Shown here piece after piece: positions 28,494 through 33,772 of a stretch of 33,772 nucleotides of DNA; positions within the stretch are counted from its first letter, which is position 1; each line of letters opens with the position of its first letter. Source of the stretch: Gammaproteobacteria bacterium. Lineage in GTDB: Bacteria; Pseudomonadota; Gammaproteobacteria; GCA-001735895. The position numbers and the translations under genes were made by a program. The stretch lies in contig JAUVCH010000043.1 in NCBI GenBank assembly GCA_030595795.1, positions 1-33,772 of the forward strand. Reading direction: 5' to 3'. Under the pieces are notes generated by a model. That model was not told the DNA's origin. It saw nothing but the letters and a program-made list of their open reading frames with translations, and made no database searches.

Positions 28494-28499
28494 ATTAGT

Positions 28500-31400
28500 T
28501 TAACTTTCGGTGGCTGTTTCAACATCATCCTGTAACCACCATTCGGCAACGTCTTCGTAAATCGAAAGCATGGCGGGGATGACGAGTAATATTAATACCG
28601 TCGCGAAGGCCAGGCCGAAGGCAATAGATACCGCCATCGGAATTAAAAACTGCGCCTGTCGTGATGTTTCAAATAATAGCGGTGTGAGCCCCGCGATGGT
28701 TGTTAACGAGGTTAATAAAACCGCGCGTAAACGTTGGCAGGCGGCTTCTTCCAGGGCCTGGTAGATCGCCATACCCTTAGCCCGAACCTGTCGGTAAAAG
28801 ATTACCAGTATAATCGAATCGTTCACCACGATGCCGGAAAGACCAAAAAAACCGAACAGCGAGAGGATGGTTAAATTCATGTCCATAATCCAGTGTCCCA
28901 GCACCGCACCGGTGAGTCCGAGCGGTATTATCAGCATCACCAGAATCGGCCAGCCATAAGATGAAAATACCCAGCTAAGCACCAGATACATTAACAGCAA
29001 AGCTATCAGCGCTCCGGCCAGCATGTCTGAAAAAGTTTCCCGTTGACTCGCGGCTCGACCCTCGATGCTGTACTGGATACCGTATTTACTCGCCAGTGCC
29101 GGTAAAGTCGTTTGTCGTAAGTCCTGCACGACCTCGGTGGTCGTATTGACAGCGGCATTCACGTCGGCCGTAACATCGACGGACAGGCGTCCGTTAAAAT
29201 GACGCAGTACTTCAAAGCCCTGATTCGATTGCCAGTTAGCGATACTTTCCAGCGGTACGAATTCACCATTCGAAAGTCGTATTGGCAATTGGAACAGGCT
29301 ACTTAATTGCCGTTGTTCGCTGGTTGGTAGCTGTAGACGCACTTCGATTTCATCGGCACCCTGCTGGAATCGTTGAACGACTATGCCATCGTAAGCCGCA
29401 CGTAGTTGCCGTCCGAGATTGTTAATCGACAGCCCAAGCGCCTCTCCCGCTGGTTTCAGTGAGTAAATCAACTGTTCTCGTCCGTAGGGTAAATCGTCGT
29501 CGATCGCCGAAACACCAGCAAGATTTGCTAACGCTGCTTCGAGATCCAGCGCTGCCTTTTTTATATTTTGGGGTGTGGACCCTGTTAGCCTTAGATTTAA
29601 ATCGCGCCGACTCGGCCCTACTCGTCGTGAAGTGATAGTAAAGCTGTCTATGCCGCTGGGTAATTCGACACGCGCACGCCAATTTTCTATGAAATCATGG
29701 TTGGCGGTCTTGCGTTTTTCGGAGCTAAGTAACTCGACATATATGGAGCCATTACGCTCACCCTTAATCGCCCGCCCGCGCCCAGACGAAGAAGCGTGCA
29801 GGGTGTAATAAGTCGATAGCAGTTCCTCGTCGTAACTTTCTAGCGCATCGACTAAGGCATCTTCAACCTGTATCAAAAATTTGTCGACGGTTTCCTGTGC
29901 GGTACCAGCAACAAACCTTACATTGGCATATACTGTGGTTGATTCCGGTGATGGGAAAAATTGCCAGCCGGTGCGCCCACCGAGGAACAAACCCAATGCT
30001 AGCAGCAAAAAGCCGATGGCAGTCGCTATCGTCGTCCAGCGAAACTGTATCGAGAGCCGAACCAGTGGTCTGAAAAAACCTTCGCGAAATCGTTCGAAGC
30101 CGTGGTTGAGCCGTTTTTTAATGCCGGTATCGGGCTTGTGGTGGCTATGTACGAAGGCATGTCGTAAATGGCCGGGCAGGATCAGAAAACTTTCGATAAG
30201 CGAAGCGATGATGACGCAAATAATCACGATCGGTATCGCCATCATGATATTGCCCATCCTGCCTTCGATGAGCATGAGTGGCAGGAAGGCGGCGATCGTG
30301 GTCAACGAAGAAGCCATGACCGGAGCTAGCATATGTTCGGCACCACCTTCGGAGGCCTTTAACGGTTCCTCGCCCATTTCGTAGTGTGCCTGCGCATCTT
30401 CACCGACCACGATGGCGTCATCGACGATAATGCCGAGTGCCATGATTAGCGCAAACAGGCTAATCATATTGATACTGCCGCCGACTAGATAAAGCACCGC
30501 GAGAGTTGCCATAAAAGAAACCGGGATGCCGACCGCAACCCAGAAGGCAACTCGAGTCGAGAGAAATAGATAGAGGATTAACAATACCAGTGCCAGACCA
30601 CCGGCACCGTTTTTAAGCAGCAACATGATTCTGTCCTTGATCAGTTCCCAGCGCTCGTTGAATACCTGTATTTTTATGCTTGGCGGCAGGGTTGGGCGGG
30701 TATCTTTCAACCACGATTGCAGAACCTCAGCGGATTCTAGTGAATCGCCTTTGTCGGTGCGCCGTAATACCATGACGACGGCTGTTTCTTCACCAATAGT
30801 TATATAGGGTGAGCCGGGTTTGATGCGCTTCTCCACTTCGGCAATATCACGTAAATTAATATAGGTGTTTTCGTCGCTCACGACACTCAGCTCTTCGAAC
30901 TGCATGGCTGACCGACGTTGATTCCTGCTGCGGATTTCACGGGTGCCATCGTTTTCACCGATTAGTCCAGCGGGTAAATCCTGACTGGCATTGTCAATGC
31001 GTTTGGCCAATTCATCAAAACCGATACCCAGTCGCTGCATTTGCTCGGCTTCGACTTCGATATGAACCGTTTCTTCGGGCAGACCAACCACATCGATTTT
31101 GTCGATGCCGCGGGCGATAAGCTCCTGCTCGAATTGCCTGACCAGGATACGAAGCTCTTCGAGTTTTTCTGGGCCGCTGATGAGTAGTCTTGCCACCGAT
31201 TCGTAGTGAGTGGCCTGGGAGATTCGGGGCTCTTCGGCTTCATCGGGCAGGTTAGTGAAATCGGCTACCTGTTTTTTTACGTCGGAGAGAGCAAGGGTCA
31301 TATCGGTACCCTCGTGAAACTCCAGAGTCATGCCGGACACACCCGGTGCCGAGGAGGAAAACATTTCCTTGAGCTGGTCGATGGTACGCAAACGCTGTTC

Positions 31401-31613
31401 GAGTGGGATGGTTATCGCGGTTTCGATATCCTCGGCACTGGCACCACTCCAGATTGTCGATACGCTAATACTGTCCAGTTCGAAATTTGGAAAAAACTGG
31501 ATGTTCAGTTTATTTAAAGCCAGCAAGCCCGCTAGAATCATCATTACCATGAGCAGGTTAGGGGCTACTCTATGTTTGGCAAACAGGCCGATTAGTCCAT
31601 GTTTCTGGTTCAT
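28500..31613 (-). CDS. RND efflux transporter permease
   Basis: 1037 residues, the length of AcrB/MMPL-type RND pumps. Twelve membrane helices are expected: one after the N-terminus (LLMVMMILAGLLAL), a large periplasmic porter domain, a block of five, a second porter domain and five more. The proton-relay aspartates are in TM4, ALGIIVDDAIVVGEDAQAHYE. VPVSFMATLAVLYLVGGSINMISLFALIMALG-type helices and the FFGLSGIVVNDSIIL segment in the second half are typical. Its ATG shares one base with the stop of the adaptor gene (TAATG), so translation is coupled. Substrate unknown; the sequence is nearer to the general AcrB/Orf-type bacterial family than to heavy-metal CusA, as the methionine triad was not seen. 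No outer-membrane factor gene is in the window. Confidence 0.92.
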   Translation of the reverse strand: MNQKHGLIGLFAKHRVAPNLLMVMMILAGLLALNKLNIQFFPNFELDSISVSTIWSGASAEDIETAITIPLEQRLRTIDQLKEMFSSSAPGVSGMTLEFHEGTDMTLALSDVKKQVADFTNLPDEAEEPRISQATHYESVARLLISGPEKLEELRILVRQFEQELIARGIDKIDVVGLPEETVHIEVEAEQMQRLGIGFDELAKRIDNASQDLPAGLIGENDGTREIRSRNQRRSAMQFEELSVVSDENTYINLRDIAEVEKRIKPGSPYITIGEETAVVMVLRRTDKGDSLESAEVLQSWLKDTRPTLPPSIKIQVFNERWELIKDRIMLLLKNGAGGLALVLLILYLFLSTRVAFWVAVGIPVSFMATLAVLYLVGGSINMISLFALIMALGIIVDDAIVVGEDAQAHYEMGEEPLKASEGGAEHMLAPVMASSLTTIAAFLPLMLIEGRMGNIMMAIPIVIICVIIASLIESFLILPGHLRHAFVHSHHKPDTGIKKRLNHGFERFREGFFRPLVRLSIQFRWTTIATAIGFLLLALGLFLGGRTGWQFFPSPESTTVYANVRFVAGTAQETVDKFLIQVEDALVDALESYDEELLSTYYTLHASSSGRGRAIKGERNGSIYVELLSSEKRKTANHDFIENWRARVELPSGIDSFTITSRRVGPSRRDLNLRLTGSTPQNIKKAALDLEAALANLAGVSAIDDDLPYGREQLIYSLKPAGEALGLSINNLGRQLRAAYDGIVVQRFQQGADEIEVRLQLPTSEQRQLSSLFQLPIRLSNGEFVPLESIANWQSNQGFEVLRHFNGRLSVDVTADVNAAVNTTTEVVQDLRQTTLPALASKYGIQYSIEGRAASQRETFSDMLAGALIALLLMYLVLSWVFSSYGWPILVMLIIPLGLTGAVLGHWIMDMNLTILSLFGFFGLSGIVVNDSIILVIFYRQVRAKGMAIYQALEEAACQRLRAVLLTSLTTIAGLTPLLFETSRQAQFLIPMAVSIAFGLAFATVLILLVIPAMLSIYEDVAEWWLQDDVETATES

Positions 31614-32857
31614 TAGTCTAGTGTCTTAACCTTGAGTCCAGTGACGGCATTGGGCAAATGAGTGATAACAATATTGTCGCTATCAACTATTTTCTCGCTT
31701 TTTACCAGCAGCAAGGCATCACCATTGGCCTGATAAAACTGGCCGAAGGTATCGACATCGATACCCTGTAATCGTCCATCACGAAGCAGGTATATTCTGG
31801 AATTGCCATAAATTGCCTGAAACGGTATCGCAATTACTCCTCTGGCTGGCGGCAACGATAGACTCAATGACAACAGGGAACCAGGGCGGAGTTCGCGGCT
31901 CGAATCGCCAGTGTGAAAATAAGCATCGATACCGGTTGCTTTGGCTTCCCCAGCGAGGCGTTTCAAATCGATTATTAAATTTTGATTATTTAATACGAGT
32001 CGAGCCTTTGGTGTTTCTCCGCGTTTTATCGAGGCCTGGATATCGCCAACATAAGTGGCCGGAATATGGGCTCGAACTTCAAGGCCATCAACGGGGTAGA
32101 GCGTCAGTAGAGTCTGGCCGATGGCAACACGGTCACCGACTGAAACCGGCACGGCACTGACAATAGCGTCAAAAGCCGCAGTGACTTCGCTACGCTCTAT
32201 CATTCGTTCGGCGTCTCCCAATCGGGTACGGGTATTCATTTGCTGTGCTTCGAGCATGCGCAATCGGGCTGGGAAACTATCGACTTCGAGTTGTCGGTTT
32301 TGCAGGGACAACTGTTGACGTCCCAATACGCTGCGAGCTTCATTCAATGTGGTAGCCGAACCCAGGTTCTGGTTCTTCATTTGGCGCATGCGCTCGACTT
32401 CTGCTTTTGCGAGCCGGAGAAGTTCCTGCTCGGTTTTTAGTGAAGCTGTATTCGAGCGATGCCTTATTTTCAGTTCTTCGATCTGACTTTTGATGTCTCT
32501 TAGTTCAGAATCGACCTGTACCATGAGCGAGTCAAAATCGCGCCGATCCAGAGCCAACAGAGTTTGACCCTGCACGACTTTATCGCCTGTTCTGACGTGA
32601 ACCGAATCAACGATGCCAGCGCCCGGTGCGGCTGCCTGCAACTGTTCGGGGGATTCGACCCGACCATAAAGCGTAATGCTCGGCGACAGGGTTTGCCTTT
32701 TGGCGTTTATAACATCGACTTGCCAGACCTTTTCCTTCAGCTCGGGCTGTTTTCTTTCGGGTTTACTATTCACCAGGTAATAAACCAGTGCCGCCGCTAT
32801 CGCCAAAACGATAAATGGTAAAAAAAGCTTGATGCTATTGCGGGAATTCATTTTCAA
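31613..32857 (-). CDS. RND periplasmic adaptor (membrane fusion protein)
   Basis: 414 residues. An N-terminal membrane helix (about 8-28) is followed by the lipoyl half (GRVESPEQLQAAAPGAGIVDSVHVRTGDKVVQGQTLLAL), a long coiled-coil hairpin (about 115-205, rich in heptads such as VDSELRDIKSQIEELKIRH and RRQQLSL-like turns), the second lipoyl half (VTAAFDAIVSAVPVSVGDRVAIGQTLLTL) and beta-barrel domains. This is the HlyD/AcrA adaptor that links the pump at 28500 to an outer-membrane channel. There is no lipobox, so the helix is the anchor. It starts 21 nt after the asparaginase stop. Confidence 0.9.
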   Translation of the reverse strand: MKMNSRNSIKLFLPFIVLAIAAALVYYLVNSKPERKQPELKEKVWQVDVINAKRQTLSPSITLYGRVESPEQLQAAAPGAGIVDSVHVRTGDKVVQGQTLLALDRRDFDSLMVQVDSELRDIKSQIEELKIRHRSNTASLKTEQELLRLAKAEVERMRQMKNQNLGSATTLNEARSVLGRQQLSLQNRQLEVDSFPARLRMLEAQQMNTRTRLGDAERMIERSEVTAAFDAIVSAVPVSVGDRVAIGQTLLTLYPVDGLEVRAHIPATYVGDIQASIKRGETPKARLVLNNQNLIIDLKRLAGEAKATGIDAYFHTGDSSRELRPGSLLSLSLSLPPARGVIAIPFQAIYGNSRIYLLRDGRLQGIDVDTFGQFYQANGDALLLVKSEKIVDSDNIVITHLPNAVTGLKVKTLD

Positions 32858-32878
32858 TAGATTTTTATAATCAGGGGT

Positions 32879-33364
32879 TTAACTGGTAGGTTCGAATCGG
32901 TTGAGCTCGACGTTTTTTCGCGTTATTCGTGGATCGAAAATCTCACCGTTCATTACAACATAAACGCCAACTGGCAATAACTGTACGGCGGTTGTCGCAA
33001 CACCTATGTTAAAGCTGGCATCGCTATAGCGCATGCGAGCAGGTTGCATGGCACCAGTGATAACAATGGTTTTGCCGGTAATTTCGAGCAAACACATGGC
33101 AGTTTGAATCATTGAATCCGTGCCGTGTGTAATGATGATTTTATCGCAAGATTGTTCGGCGACCTTGAGTCGTATATGCTCTCGATCCTGATCATCGATA
33201 TCGAGACTGTCTTTTTTGAGAATGGATTCTACCTGATATTCGAAAGTGACGTTGGCTTCTTGGAGTACTGAAGTCGCCATTGGTTCGCCAATATGAAAAT
33301 CGCTTTTGGCATCGTAATAAATTTTATCGAAAGTGCCACCAGTAGCGAGAATTTTGATATTCAT
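32879..33364 (-). CDS. Short asparaginase-domain protein
   Basis: 161 residues. It matches only the N-terminal domain of bacterial L-asparaginases (about 320-350 residues): ILATGGTFDK near the start, whose second threonine (Thr11) would be the nucleophile, and IITHGTDSM, whose Thr-Asp pair is the second catalytic motif, plus TGAMQPARMRYSDASFN. The C-terminal domain that completes the active-site dimer is absent, and the stop is clean rather than at a frameshift. Single-domain relatives of this kind exist in other gammaproteobacteria, so it may be a genuine short family, but activity cannot be assumed. It is the first gene of the minus-strand operon and divergent from the MFS gene. Confidence 0.78.
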   Translation of the reverse strand: MNIKILATGGTFDKIYYDAKSDFHIGEPMATSVLQEANVTFEYQVESILKKDSLDIDDQDREHIRLKVAEQSCDKIIITHGTDSMIQTAMCLLEITGKTIVITGAMQPARMRYSDASFNIGVATTAVQLLPVGVYVVMNGEIFDPRITRKNVELNRFEPTS

Positions 33365-33386
33365 CAGGGAAGAGGTCTCCGGAGCC

Positions 33387-33402
33387 TCGATTAGTCAATC
33401 GA
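33387..33402. promoter_or_regulatory. Inverted repeat in the asparaginase/MFS divergent promoter region
   Basis: TCGATT-AGTC-AATCGA is a perfect 6-bp inverted repeat with a 4-nt centre in the 70-bp gap between divergent starts (33364 and 33435). Its symmetry and position fit a repressor or activator operator for both directions. No further evidence. Confidence 0.3.
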
Positions 33403-33434
33403 AGTAGATTACAGAAAAGTGACGGGATTATTTC

Positions 33435-33772
33435 ATGTCTGAAGCAAAAGTAAAATCAATACAGAATTTAACCTGGATAGCGGTTGTCTGTGCCTGCCTG
33501 ATCGCGATCCTGGGTTTCGGGCCGCGATCCGCCATGGGTTTTTTTCAATTGCCTATGTTGCAGGATACCGGATGGGATCGTACCACCTTTGGGCTAGCGA
33601 TGGCGATTCAGAACCTGGCCTGGGGCGTGGGTCAGCCGTTTTTTGGAGCGATTAGCGACCGCTATGGCACCTGGCGGGTGTTGTTTATCGGTGCTCTGCT
33701 TTATATCGGTGGCCTCTTCATGATGGCTGAGGCGTCAACACCGATGTGGTTACATATCGGCGGTGGTGTCCT
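33435..33772 (+). CDS. Major facilitator superfamily transporter (N-terminal part)
   Basis: 112 codons from ATG 33435, open to the right edge. The translation has a first membrane helix (about 12-30, IAVVCACLIAILGFG), GPRSAMGFFQLPMLQDTGWDRTTFGLAMAIQNLAWGVGQPFFGAISDRYGTWRVLFIGALLYIGG over the next two helices, with the MFS loop 2-3 signature in the GAISDRYGTWRV stretch. This is the form of MFS transporters for organic acids or small organics, but substrate is unknown. The reading starts 70 bp from the divergent asparaginase gene. Confidence 0.85.
   Translation, partial: MSEAKVKSIQNLTWIAVVCACLIAILGFGPRSAMGFFQLPMLQDTGWDRTTFGLAMAIQNLAWGVGQPFFGAISDRYGTWRVLFIGALLYIGGLFMMAEASTPMWLHIGGGV

Noticed and set aside
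32886..32900. tRNA-like T-loop GGTTCGAATC
   Set aside because: It codes for the asparaginase C-terminus in the opposite sense, and no acceptor stem, anticodon stem or D-loop is in place around it.

Overview
The window looks like a chromosomal segment from an uncultured or environmental gammaproteobacterium. The order leuS-lptE-(insert)-holA-proA-nadD-rsfS-rlmH-rng-yhdP-tldD merges two runs typical of that class: the leuS/lptE/holA/nadD/rsfS/rlmH block and the rng/yhdP/tldD block. No rRNA, tRNA, CRISPR array, insertion sequence or prophage gene was found. The genus cannot be named from the sequence alone.

Region 1 (1-1971, minus strand) is a compact three-gene unit: a small signal-anchored membrane protein with a YVDPGSGS motif, a NoeA-like SAM-dependent methyltransferase, and the start of a YidC/Oxa1-like insertase paralogue cut by the left edge. 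Region 2 (2302-8928, plus strand, visibly AT-richer) is a surface-glycan cluster. It holds two unrelated sulfotransferases, a decayed 3' piece of a GDP-L-fucose synthase gene, a protein of unknown function, a GT2-GT4 fusion glycosyltransferase, a GT2 and a GT4. It probably makes and sulfates a polysaccharide or glycoconjugate, and it looks horizontally acquired.

Region 3 (9227-28125, plus strand) is the housekeeping backbone: leuS and lptE, then holA, proA, nadD, rsfS, rlmH, rng, yhdP, a small periplasmic protein and tldD. Between lptE and holA lies an unusual four-gene envelope module: a Sel1-like anchored protein, a periplasmic SH3+vWA protein that resembles the periplasmic half of the type VI kinase PpkA, and an ABC ATPase/permease pair that resembles TagT/TagS. 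No kinase domain and no T6SS genes are visible.

Immediately after that module, 16783-17026 holds a GacA-box-like palindrome, a promoter with a perfect TATAAT, a roughly 148-nt transcript rich in GGA motifs and a strong intrinsic terminator. I interpret it as an RsmY/RsmZ/CsrB-type CsrA-sequestering small RNA. A separate near-consensus CsrA hairpin lies upstream of leuS (9043-9058).

Region 4 (28137-33364, minus strand) is an operon of a short asparaginase-domain protein, a periplasmic adaptor, an RND efflux permease and a small unknown protein. A divergent MFS transporter gene starts at 33435 and runs off the right edge.

The points most worth following up are the candidate Gac/Rsm small RNA and the T6SS-free PpkA-vWA/TagTS-like module beside it. 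All family assignments come from reading motifs by eye; no database search was run.
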